A stretch of 64,000 bases of DNA, taken from Simmondsia chinensis (Eukaryota; Streptophyta; Magnoliopsida; Caryophyllales; Simmondsiaceae). The DNA lies in the NCBI GenBank assembly GCA_018398585.1, contig JAGTTD010000016.1:24599212-24663211 (forward strand), given 5' to 3'. Shown here one piece after another: positions 1 to 12,400 of this stretch (positions within the stretch are counted from its first letter, which is position 1; the number at the start of each line of letters is the position of its first letter). Position numbers and translations under genes: made by a program. A model generated the notes under the pieces. The model was not told the origin of the DNA. It did not search any database and worked only from the letters and a program-made list of their open reading frames with translations.

Positions 1-436
1 TCATGATTAGTTGAAAAGTTACATGTACTTTCGCAATGGCCAATCATTTGGGGCTACTAATGGGCTCATGGGCCCAAGCTTACCCTTTTGCAAGTAGAGC
101 GACCACAGCTTTCGATTAGTCGAGGTGCATGTAAGTTGGCTTAGACACCCCATTTACCCAAAAAGGGGGAAAAAAAATGTAATATCCCCTAATGCATATA
201 CAGTATACCTACAAACGCATCTTCAAGATAAATACAATTTTAGTGGCATAGAAGTTAATAATTACATGGTTGCTCATAAAAACTTTCATAAAAGCAACTT
301 ATGTTCTGTTAGAAAACTCAATGGATCACCATAACCCATTACATAACGTCCACGACAACCTACTTCTGAGACATTGGACCATGACCGTTACAAATGAAAC
401 TTCATACTTGCTTAAAGGTAAGGAGAGAGAGCTTAC
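1..436. other. DEG8 intron sequence, left edge
   Basis: This is intron between the last visible DEG8 exon and the missing final exon(s). I found no sequence here that continues the PDZ domain. Bases 1-160 (with a GTCGAGGTGCATGTAAG-type string) and the CCATTACATAACGTCCACGACAA string near 335-360 look like dispersed repeat sequence of the kind found in other DEG8 introns. Confidence 0.5.
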
Positions 437-3400
437 AGGCTTGTTGTCCACTCCAACAATGACATCGCCAATTATAATATTACCAGCAAAACCTCTTATG
501 GTTGGATGTAGTCCCACCTTCGCGGCTAAACTATTTGCTGGAACCTACAACACCACCGACAAATTGGTGTATGCTTCCTTGAATAATGCAGATCATCATG
601 AACATTTACACATAGTTTTAATTGCAAATGTACTGCATACTGAATAAATTGGCATACAGCTTCTAAGAAAAGCAGTTCCTTTCGTTTGGCTTAAACGAGA
701 AGGGGGTTTTGTTACAAAGATTATGCATGTGTCTGGAGGCTCAATTGGCTTTTTTCCAAGATTTTTTTAATTTTAGTCTAATTTATAAACGTAATTATGA
801 ATAAGCATACTCGTATATATGGACTTTGAAAACAGTAATTGCGTACAAGGAATTATCATTTGGAGTTAAACAAAGGGGGGCTATTTACCTGGATTTGAGT
901 ACGAGAATCAGAAGACTCGTACCTGCAAACTCGGTTATTCTCTAAGATTTTTTTTTTTTGGGTCTTATTTGAAGCACCAAGGTGCCATACAAACACTTAA
1001 AACTCTATCTGACATAGGTTGTTTAAAATAGAATGGAAAGTCGAAGTAACAATAAAAAGGACATACCTGCAACACAAGGGCTCCATTTCGAACATTCAGT
1101 TGATTTGCTACCAAGTCAGGTGCAATATCAACATTCAAGCCAGCTTGCAAAACCTAAAATAGAAATTTCTTGCATTATCAATCGCAACAAGGAAATGGTT
1201 GCTTTTTAAATTCAAAAAGAAATATGATGAATAAAAGAATTTACAAAATACTGAAACCAGGATATCCTCAAACACATACAGAGCAAATCAAACCAGACCA
1301 AACAAAAATTATAAAAAACATCTGGTAAAATAAGGCCCTCCTATCCTTCTAAAAATTAACCAAAATTATGTCAGCAAATCGAAGCTTTTATCCAAGCAAC
1401 CACTACTACCAGAGCCTCAAAGAAGCTTTTATCCAAAAAGATCCTGAAAAGGTCACCTTATCTATAAGTAACTCATTTGTGTGTCATGATTTTCAAAAAT
1501 CATTGCATTTCTCTATAGCCAAATACACTAGAGAATTGCAATTTTATCAACCAAGAATAACAATTTAATATCCTTCCTCTTCCCCTATCCCGTCAAATTT
1601 GATCAAAAGGACAATTTCACCAGATCTTAGATACGCCCATTTGCCAGAAAAGTGAGAATAACCATCACCACAAATACCAGCGGATATAGCAAAATAAATG
1701 TTCAGGTGTTTTCCTATTCCAAAAGCACCTCACATAGATTCCTAGATTCCAAGAGACGCCACCCTATAAAGGTCTCTATTTTTGCAGGCAGTAATGTGTG
1801 TTAAGCCTGTCAAGGAGTAAAAACCACAGGAAGGCTTTGATTCTAAAAGTTGACCGCCCAGATATGGAAAACGGATTCACCAATAGAACCGCAATGACAA
1901 CTTATTCGCAAGCAGACACACCAGAGCAAACTATATGGATTTTTTGGGCATTAATTTTATCATTGGGCTTTCCACAATAATGATGAAATGCAAGAAACAA
2001 TGCAATGCGTTTGTTTTAAGTTGCTGCTATAACAATAACCAAGTAAGCAGATGTAAACCTCATGCCCATGGAATAAGATCACAGTAATGTCATGGAAATT
2101 GAGTGTTGCATATGCTATATACAACAGGTCATGGCAATCATACTGGATTTTTTAACCGAACATAAGTGCTACTTTGAAGCCCTAATTTACAAACGTTTAA
2201 GTGAATAATCATGTAATTATTAGATTTGTGCATCATGGAGGAAACTACAAAAGCACAGTATGTAACCATGGAAATATATAAAGAGCAGATGGGATTTAAG
2301 TAGACTTACTTTCCCTAGCTGGATCAACTGAGGTATTATCTTAAGTACAGATGAGGATGGAATGGCAAACCCGACCCCAGCTGATGTACCTGGAAAACTT
2401 AAAATTTAAGTCATTTAGGTTGCATTCGGATTGCAAAAATTTTCAATGATCTATCTCTATATTTCCTTGCGTTTTCATAAGCTGAACAGATCCTTAATAC
2501 TATTACTTTACCCAAACAGAGAGCTCATTTTCCAATATATCTTTGCTTAAAAATCTTAATGCTACCCAAGTTTAATTGTTGTTTACGTCTCACATACATA
2601 TTAGATTTAGAGTTTCCATAAGTCTCTATACTTTACCTACTGTGTCAATTTAGTCCTTTTACATTTGATTGTGTCAATTTAGCTTTTGTACAGTTTATAT
2701 TCTATTAGCTTAATCCTGTGTTGAAATTGAAGTAAGTTAATGCCATAACTTTTAACAGCACAGTCATGTCAAATGCAACTGACCCAATTCAAATCTACTT
2801 AGTAACCCAATTTAGACTCACCCATGATGCCACCATTAAAAAGTCCGTTGCCAAAATCAGTTGCCAACTTAACATTAGTCTTACTCTAGGACTAAATTTA
2901 AAAGTGCAAGGACTAAATTGACACATAGACAAAGTATCGAACTTATGGCATAAATAACCCTTAAAGTTACTTTTCTCACATCTATGTACATGTACGGACA
3001 TTGATAGTATATGCTACCAGCAAATAAATAAAAGAGAGATGGGTGAAGTACAGGATGGATAGAACAGTATAGCTCCCGTTCTTTTTTCACGTAACTCATC
3101 TTAGTACTACGTCGCTTAAGCATACTTAATTGTAGAGTTCAATAAGGATTTGGCATAGCAGTACAGATATGATTGCACCCAACACTAAGGTCCCTGGGCA
3201 AATAGAAATGGGATTTTCAAGTAATTTTGGCTGATTATATAAGGTCAAGCATAATTATGTCATTTTGAATGATCGAGAAGATATCTCCACGACAAAGAAA
3301 TTTAAAGAATCCCACAACTCAAGAAACAAGCCAACGATTACTCTTGATTTCCCACAGGTTCCACCCATAAAATCACGTAAGAATTGTTATATTACGTGAC

Positions 3401-6400
3401 AATTTATAAGTTAGTTGTTACATAATTGGCTCTTCTGTGACGTCACTTTTTGTAATAACCTCTACGGTACATACATATTGCCCTTCATCTATTATAAAGT
3501 ATTGATAGATGTATTTTGCGTACTAAAAATTATCAAAGAGGTGCAAAAATAATAATTGTATAGCCGGTCATTCTCTTTTTTTGTAAGTATAAGGCTCAAA
3601 AGCTACTTATGTCATCTCATAAAAGGCCCAACGCAGCCACCCCGACCTGTTAAGTAACGTTTATAACACCCAATCCCTTCAGAATGCCACCATGAGTCAT
3701 GCAACACAATTTGATCCTATGGTGCGATCGAATCACTGGAGGTGTCATGGGTGAGCAAAGATTACCAGTCTGAGTAAATATAGCAGTGTTAATGCCAATC
3801 AAATTTCCCTTTGCATCCAAAAGAGGGCCTCCACTGTCATCATAACATGAAAAATAATCAAGCATTAACAATCATTACAGTCATACCACTTAATCTGAGA
3901 TACAACACGGGATCAAATAAAGGCCATTATGCTATGAAATGGAAGTTTGGGCTAACTATTATGTTATTGGCCATTATGTTACTATGCTTTGCAACAGCCT
4001 CCATACTGAATATATATGTGTTTTATTACCTAAGGGACATACCCAGTGCCTCAAGGGCTCCCGCCTACGCAGGGTCTGGGAGGGGCGGATGTACGCAGCC
4101 TTCCCCCTTCAGGGTGTTAACCTGAAGCGAGGCTGTTTAAAACATACTTATAAATGTATTTGCATGTCAAAACTATCAAACATATAAAAATTATACATGG
4201 TCATTAATTCAATTTTTTACAAAAACATATCTTAAAAGCAACTTATATCCCCTTAAAAAGCTAGCACGATCAATCACATAACATTTATGGCACCTGCTAA
4301 TGCAACTTGCTAAAAAGCTAAAACAACGATTATGGAAAATATTCCAGTCGGAAAGGAATATATTCTAAGAGTTAGGAGAAGTCCACACAGAAAAAGCAAC
4401 GATGGCGTGTAAATGAAACACCACTCATGTCTGAAAATTATTAAGACATGTTCATGTTTGTTTGGGAAACACACAAGTAACAAGCCAAGTCTAAACTGGT
4501 TCAATAAGCATAATGAGCCATGTTCAAATAGGGTATAGTTGGTTCATCAAAGTTCATGAGCAATTCATTATTATAGACTTATTAAGAGCATAGTAATGAC
4601 ACGTTAATAGCTTGATAATTGCTCCATACTAGGTTGATAGTTGATTAATGCTAGCTTGTTAGTAGTTTGGATACCTCATTAAATAACATCCTAAAAAAGC
4701 CTCAAGAAAAACTCATACAACTCGGCTTTAACGAGCTCAATTTGATAAGTCATGCATCAAGCACACGGGTTTCTTATCGAACTAGGATTGAACAGAGGTT
4801 CAAACACTCATTTAAGGCTCAATTGGTACTCCTAACTCTTGAAACCTTATCAAGCTCGGCTTCAACCAAGGGATATTCGACTCAATCAGAGGAAAGTAAT
4901 CCAACTCTTAAAAATGTATCAAGCTCGAGTTCGACCAAGGGAATACTCGACTCGATCGAGAGGAAAGTTGGGGGATAAACCTGTTACCGGGATTAATGGC
5001 TGCATCAGTTTGTATACCCCCGCCAATGGTAACTCCACTTTGACTAAATATATCCCGATTCAAACCGCTTATCACCCCAATAGTAAGAGTATGATCGAAA
5101 CCGAATGGATTTCCAATAGCTAAACACTGTTGGCCAACTCTTAGAGAGGATGATTGTCCTGCCATAATAGGCTTCAACAGATCTTCTAGAGCTTCCACCT
5201 ACACGCATGGAAACAGTTTGGACAAATCATTTGTTACACATCAAACTAACTACTACACTAAGGCTCCGTTTAGATGTTTTACTTCCGGAAAATATTTCTC
5301 CTGAGAAATTTTCTTTTGTTCAGCTCTAGAAATCAATTTCATTATAGAAATTTGCATGAGGTTTGTGTTTAGTCCATTTGACATTGAGGTGAAATTGAGG
5401 AACATGCAATCAAATAAGACCAATCACATAACATATTTGAGCTGGCCATTACACAATTACCTTCTTCTTTGAGCAACACAATTGATCGTTATGTAATGGT
5501 AATTTTGTAACAGCCCCTATAATGCATATATATTGCACTTTGTTTACTAATATATATATATATATATATATATAAACTTGCATGTCAGAATTATCAAAGG
5601 GATACAAAAAATAATAATTGTATGGCTATAGGTTCAAAATTTTGCAAGCACAAGGCATAAAAGCGACTTCTGTATCTTAGAAAAAACCAATGGAATGGTC
5701 CTGAACCGTTACATACGTCCGCAACACCCCACTTTAGCCTAATTCTTTGGCAACACGAACACAATAACAACAATAACCGACCCAATGCCTCAAGGGCTCC
5801 CGCATATGCAAGGTCGGGGGGGGGGGGGGGGGGGGGGGGGGGGGATTTATGCAGCCTTACCCCTTCAAGGTGTTACCCTTAAGGGAGGCTGTGTCCGAGG
5901 CACCATGACCTCAATGACGAACTATAATGTAATTCCATGGGAGGAAGACATCTTCCTTTGGGAGAATAGATTACCTCAAAAGATTTTTAACTACAAATAT
6001 TTTTCTCTTCAAAATTCCCTTTAGTTTGGTCCAAGAAAGAAATTTCATTATATAAATTTGTACAAGGTTTGAGTTCAGGCTGTTTGAGGTTGAGGTGAGA
6101 TTTTCCCCGAAGAGGAAAATTTTTCACCCCTTTTTTCAAAGAGGATATCTATTTCTCCTCCATGAAGCAAAAAGATTATCTTCTTAAAGTACTGATGACA
6201 ACTATTCATATCAAAAGATAATAGAACTAGGACGTGAAAGGGCTTACCCTAGCAAACTGAGCCAAAGACATGACTTGTTCCGATTTCTAATGGATCCTCC
6301 CCCAAAAAGATGCCACCACCACCATGAAATGGACTAAAAGTGAACAAGTGAAAAGATATCGTAGCCAATAAAATGCTACATGGGCATATTTTTTTCCACA

Positions 6401-9400
6401 AAGCCGTGTAACCAAAATGTTAAAGATTATCTCTCGTGCAGGCTGCATCTATTAACACGGCATCCTTTTCAGCAATGATGGAGAATTAGTCTCAATCGAC
6501 CAAATATCAACTACTTTTTTTTTCCTACCATTGAACTTTCCTATTTTAAAATTATTCACTATTGCAACATTTGATATTTGATAGATCATGTTTAAAACTT
6601 GATAGATCATGTTTAAAACCTGATTGATCCAGGTACAATTTTGTCAAAGAATATAACATCGCAAATGGAAAGTAAAAATTCTATCAGCCTCCAATTTTCC
6701 ATGCACACATACGATGTTTTTCTCCACTCGAATCTGAATATTCAAAAGGAGGTGCTCTAATCTATGTTACCTGGACTTTGTGCGAGAATCAGACACAGGT
6801 ACGTGTCTAGAGGTCCAATTTGGTTTCTTTTTTTTTTTTTTTTTAAGTTCTGTCCGATGTCATGACTATTGTCCTAGTACCTTATCTGAAATAAGTATCT
6901 GAATAAAGAATAGAGAGTTGAATTAAATACCCACCAGTGACCATCCTTCTATCAATGGTGTGACCATATGATGACACAAAAAAAAAATATGATGACGCAA
7001 AAGCAGCAACTGAGAAACTGACTTAAAACCAGAGCCAATTGATAGCAAAATGAGCATTCATAAATAAGTAGAACATTGCTTCTTGAGCAAATGAATCCAA
7101 CCATTTTGGAAGGACTGTAAATGAGTGGAGCCAAGTTGAAGTCGTAAAGTTCGGGCCTTATCTGGGGCATGGCTTGATGCCTGCTGATCTTGGAGACTTA
7201 AAGCTCAAACTCAGCTCTTGTGAGCTTGAGCTCAGCGCACCTTGGTTGAGATCAAATCCTACTGAGGGAGTTCCAAGCTAAGCATGTCTCACTTGGCTCA
7301 TTAAAGCTTTAATTAGGCTCATTTGGACTCAATTAAGCTCGACCTTGGCTCATTTAGGCTTGAACTTGGCTCAATCGTGGCATGTTTTGGGCCTTTATTT
7401 ACACAAAGATTAGCTCATTTCCACTTGAGGTTGGCTTTAACATATATATTTTGGGCCGTAATTTGCATGTAAGGTGGCATGTTTAGGCTTGCAAGCCTCC
7501 AAATTCGAGCTTTGCCAAACTCAAGCCTACAGCGTATAGCTAAACAAGCCAAATCGACTAAACTCAAACGAGGAAACTCTTTTGAGCTATATAACAAGCC
7601 AACTTCTCTTATTTATACCTCCACTGAGGTTATCAACTCAATGAGAAAAAGACTGGGTACAATAATATAGTGACAAGGACCCTCTTCAGATGCAACACTT
7701 TTCCATGAATCCATGACATGTAGAATGAAACTTAATAGAAACTACATGAAAAGACAGAATAATCCAAACTTTAATTTCCAAAATACCTTTCCTTTTTTTT
7801 TTTTTTTGGGTTTGATAACTAGAGTATCCGGGCCAACCACACAACTTGATTAATCCCTATGCTCCAAGCATCGTCAGCATGTAAGTTTCCCTATGTGCAA
7901 CAAGGTAAGTTGGGGCCACAGACTTAGTAGATAGGCCCAAGAAATTATTTGCGCCAATGTTAGGATTCAAACCTAGACCTAAAGTTTCATGACACATCAG
8001 TCCAAGTGTCTTACAACTTCAGCCAATCCCTTGGAGATTACTTTCCAAGGCTCCATTTGTTTTAGGTTAGTATTCTTGCATCACATTCCTATTATTTTAT
8101 TGCCGAACTGAGTTGAAACCATTATCTCAAACGCATAACATCTTTCTCCATGGAGAGAAAATTGACTTTCCATCAAGTAAAGAGAAAAAAAAAAAAAACA
8201 TTTTCCTTCATGGAGAAGAAAATATTTTTTGCTTCACTTCTTATATCTCACTTTAACCTCACCCAAACCAAACCCAAATTTCATACAAATTTACAAAAAC
8301 AAATTTCATTTTCCTTAGCTAAACAAACAAAATATTTTGAGAAAAGACATTTTTTGCCGAAAATATTTTGAGAATTTTCTGGAGGTAAAATGTCCCTACA
8401 ACTAAACGGAGCTCAACTATACTTGCTGGAGAAACATATGACTAGCCACGTATCCAACCATCATGTTTATAGGTCTCAAAAGTAAGATATATGAATCATA
8501 GAAAGATAACACACCTTCAAGACAGCAAGATCCTTTGCACGATCAGCCCCAATTAACCTACCCTCGAAGCTTTTTTGTACCCTTACAAAATATTGTAAAT
8601 CACAAGAAACCAAGTGAAACTACTAGTTCCAAGAATTTGAATTCGAATCCAATAAAAGCAGATAATCAAATAATGCGACCCGTTTTGTCATTCTACACTC
8701 CACACATTAGTGGGTGCTCAAATTCGAATCTTGATCATGCAATCAAAAAGAGGGTGTCGTTGGATATTAACTAATAGGTTGGGGTAATCGTGTTAGGTCT
8801 TCTTAAGGGAACAAAAGTCACCTTTAAGACTTATGTTTGCTAAACCTTGAATAAATAGTTACAAAACATTAATTTTATACCATTTTCATTGTTTTCAACA
8901 TAGAAGTACATATAAAAATATGTTTTGATAAATAGCATAAAGTACATATATATCCATTATGGAGCCCGTTACAATAGCACCATTATATAAGGGCCACTTG
9001 TGTAATGCTCACGTCAAAATCCATCAAGTAATAGTTGTTATGAAACGTAATGGTCTTTATTTGATTTCAAGTTCTTGAGCACCAAATACAAGTCAATAGT
9101 CTTAGGGTCATGCATCGTACTGTAAATTACTACTTTTTTCAAAATTACTTTATAGAAACTGCTACAATAGAAAGGGTATTGACTAAAAAATTCACTTTGG
9201 CTTCTTATTACAGGAAAGGTTTTGTTTCTCTACTATATTCTAAAAGCAGAAACATAAATCCTCCTGCCATCTAAAAGCAATAAGCAAGTGCCTTTTTTGG
9301 GTTAAAAATTAACTTGTACGCATTGGGGAAAAGCCAAACAAAAACTTACCCATCGGATGCCAGGATATTTACTCGTGCAACAACTTGTCCACGGCTTGGA

Positions 9401-12400
9401 TTCTTTGAAAGTGAGTTACCAATTACTGAGGCCATTGCAACAAAAAAAAACCATTATCTATTATTTTTCACTTGAAGGAAGGGTTACAGAGAGTAGCACA
9501 TTGAAACACATTAGAGTGTGAAGAACTAAGCATTTTGTGAACTACCACGTGTTTGAAATCCATTAAAACTCATTCACATTGGTTTTAGGAGCTCGCTAAG
9601 TAAGCAAGCCAAGTTCGAGTGGGCTCAACAAGTTTAACAAGTTGAGTTGAAATGGGGATCCATGCATTAACGTTCGTGAATAATTTGTTAAGACCTTGTT
9701 AATTGTCTGTGAAGAGCAAATAGCTTGTTATAAAATCGATAATGGATCAACAACGATTCAATAGCAACTCGCATAACTCTGTAAATGAAAAGCAATAGAC
9801 ACAAGGTGATGGATCTTTTTGTCACTCATATAATGAGCTTGGCTATTAAGTCAAGAAATGTAAAGCCATTCATTATCCACACATACACATGTATATTCAT
9901 ATATACGTCTAAGAAACCATCAAAGGGGTATACAAGTTGACTGAATAGCTATATATCCAAATTTGTGTAAGCAAAAGGTCTAAAAGCAGGGTACAATCCC
10001 TTAAAAAATACCAACACAATCACCATGACACATTACAAAACATTTGCGACACCTTACTTGCGCCCTACGGCATCTGGAACAGTTACCGTGCCAATATAGA
10101 AAAAGAAATATCATGCAACTTACACAGCCCTTCCCCCCCTGACATAGCATAATGTAGGAATAATTGACCTGGGTGACATAAGCTAGTTGAGACTTGAGCT
10201 TAGTTTTGCATCTTATAGTTTTACTACAGCTGCTAAATTAATCAAGGCACAGTGAGTTTGAGATAATTACGTCAAATTTAAGGCCAAAAGCAAGGTTCTA
10301 CCTTGAAATCGAACAAAACATGCAACGGACATTACATAAGGGATTTTGAGCTAGCCATTACTCGATTAGTTGTTTCATAAATATACTTTTATAAAAGCCT
10401 TCTCATGTATTCTATTAACTAACACATTGCTTGAAATCAATGTTCTAGTCTTTTGATGGTCACGATCACTATGTCATGGAAGTGCGGTGTTGTGGATGTG
10501 TAACCGTGATCATCTCATTGGATTTTGTAGGGGAACTAAAGTTGCTTTTAAGCATTATATTTGCCTTATATTCACCAAATATTGAATGAATTTCCATGAA
10601 ATTGTTAATTTTTAAATCTTTTTGATAATTTTGAACATATAAATATATTTACAAATATCTTTGAGATACAATACACATATATGCATTGTGGAAGTCATTA
10701 GAGAAGTACCATTATATAACATGCAATTGCGTAATGGCTAACACAAAATCCGCTATATCACATATAACCTTTATTTGATTTATTGTTACTTACCATGATA
10801 ATTCGTAACAATATGGCCTTGCTTGTCCCATACTACTCCTGACCCATTTCCTTCAGGAACCTGCCCAATGTTTCAGCACAATGATCAGAGAGGATCGAGC
10901 ATGTCAATCTTTAAGGCTCAACATGTGTTTCCTTTAAGTAACCACTCGCAAACTAAGTGAGTGGCTCCAATGAATTGTTTACAGCTAATGGTAGGACTTA
11001 AAAGCTCAAACCTAAAGCTTCATTGGACTCAACGCTCAACTGCCTAACCACACAAGCAACCCCCTAAGGGGTGTAAGAAGCAGAAAGTTGATAAGATGCA
11101 ATTTCAAAATTGTCAAGGTAACTACCTCAACCACACCAGTCACATTAAGCTGTGGACGCAATGTCACATCAAATATGTTGACAACAGAGTAAGTATTCCT
11201 CTCAAATAATTGTGCAATTCTTTCCTGTCCAGTAAACACATATCAGTTAGCCTGCCATATGGCATATATATTATTTTTAATTTTCTAAAACATAGTCATA
11301 ATGTACTCATATATTGGCGTTGTTGTGTTCAAAAAAGAAATGTACTCTTATATTAAAACGCATCAAAAAGTTATAGAAAATAAATGATTGAATGCTATTT
11401 GTTCATATTTTTGGCAAAAATAAGACTTGAACAAAACTTTATATTCACTTAAAAAACTTAACGTGGTTGTCGTGACCCATTACGTAAAATTCATGACAGG
11501 CTGCTTCAAGACACCATTACACAACCGCGAAACGCAATTTGATGACAGAAAAAACTATAGAAAGAGAACAGAAGTAGTCGTTTATCTAGTTGATCATAAC
11601 CTCGAAAGGAAAGAGCGGCCCAGACGGGTAAACTGAAGGTGTCACTTGCTCAACCGTCACAGATGGATCTCCCAATGCATATGCTGTAAGTCAAAAATGT
11701 ATTGCCATTCAAAAATGAGAGTGGCTTGGAGGTAACCATTAAGGATGGCAATTCAACCCGATTTTGATAGAGATCAGAGTAAAAAAATGAAATGCCACAC
11801 GGAGAACAGGAATCCAACCCAACTTGACAATAAATAAGCAAATCCAACAAAAGAAAAGGTTTGACCCGAGACAGCCTAAGTGGGTCAAATACAGGTTGAC
11901 ATACAACACAGCCCATATATGACCTGTATCCAACCTGAGTCTTATTTCAAATTCAAAGACAAATTTTTTACACAACCTTATTTAAAAATTAGAAATACCA
12001 GTCAAGGCATACCTAATTCACTACTTTCAATTCTCTATTTGCTTCTTTTTTATGTCGCAAGAAAATTAAATGCAGTTTTTTGAGTTTAATTATTCTTTCT
12101 ACAGTTTGACTAAAGTTAACTAGTGCAGTCTTATGGATTAAGTTCTTGACTCGAAACAAATTGAACAAAGAACTATAAAAAAATTCCAAAGGGAGTACTA
12201 AGGTTGTCAGGTTGGGTCGGGTGAGGTATGGGTTGAGTAGTATAAAACGTTGACTCAAATACAGGTTGAGTATTGAGTTGGATGTCTGTATTGAGTTTGA
12301 TGTCGAGTTGGATAAGGGTTAACCATAATTCAAGCGATATCCAACCTGTTGTCAACCCTAGTAACCACACGTCAGACATCAATACTCATATAGCCATTAC

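Noticed and set aside
125..647. Small plus-strand frames at the left edge
   Set aside because: They lie over DEG8 intron and exon 12 on the opposite strand and show no protein-like pattern.
4981..4987. DEG8 exon 8 ending at CCCG with donor GTAACA
   Set aside because: The alternative donor GTTTAT after CAG joins exon 9 in phase and restores GNSGGP; the first choice does not.
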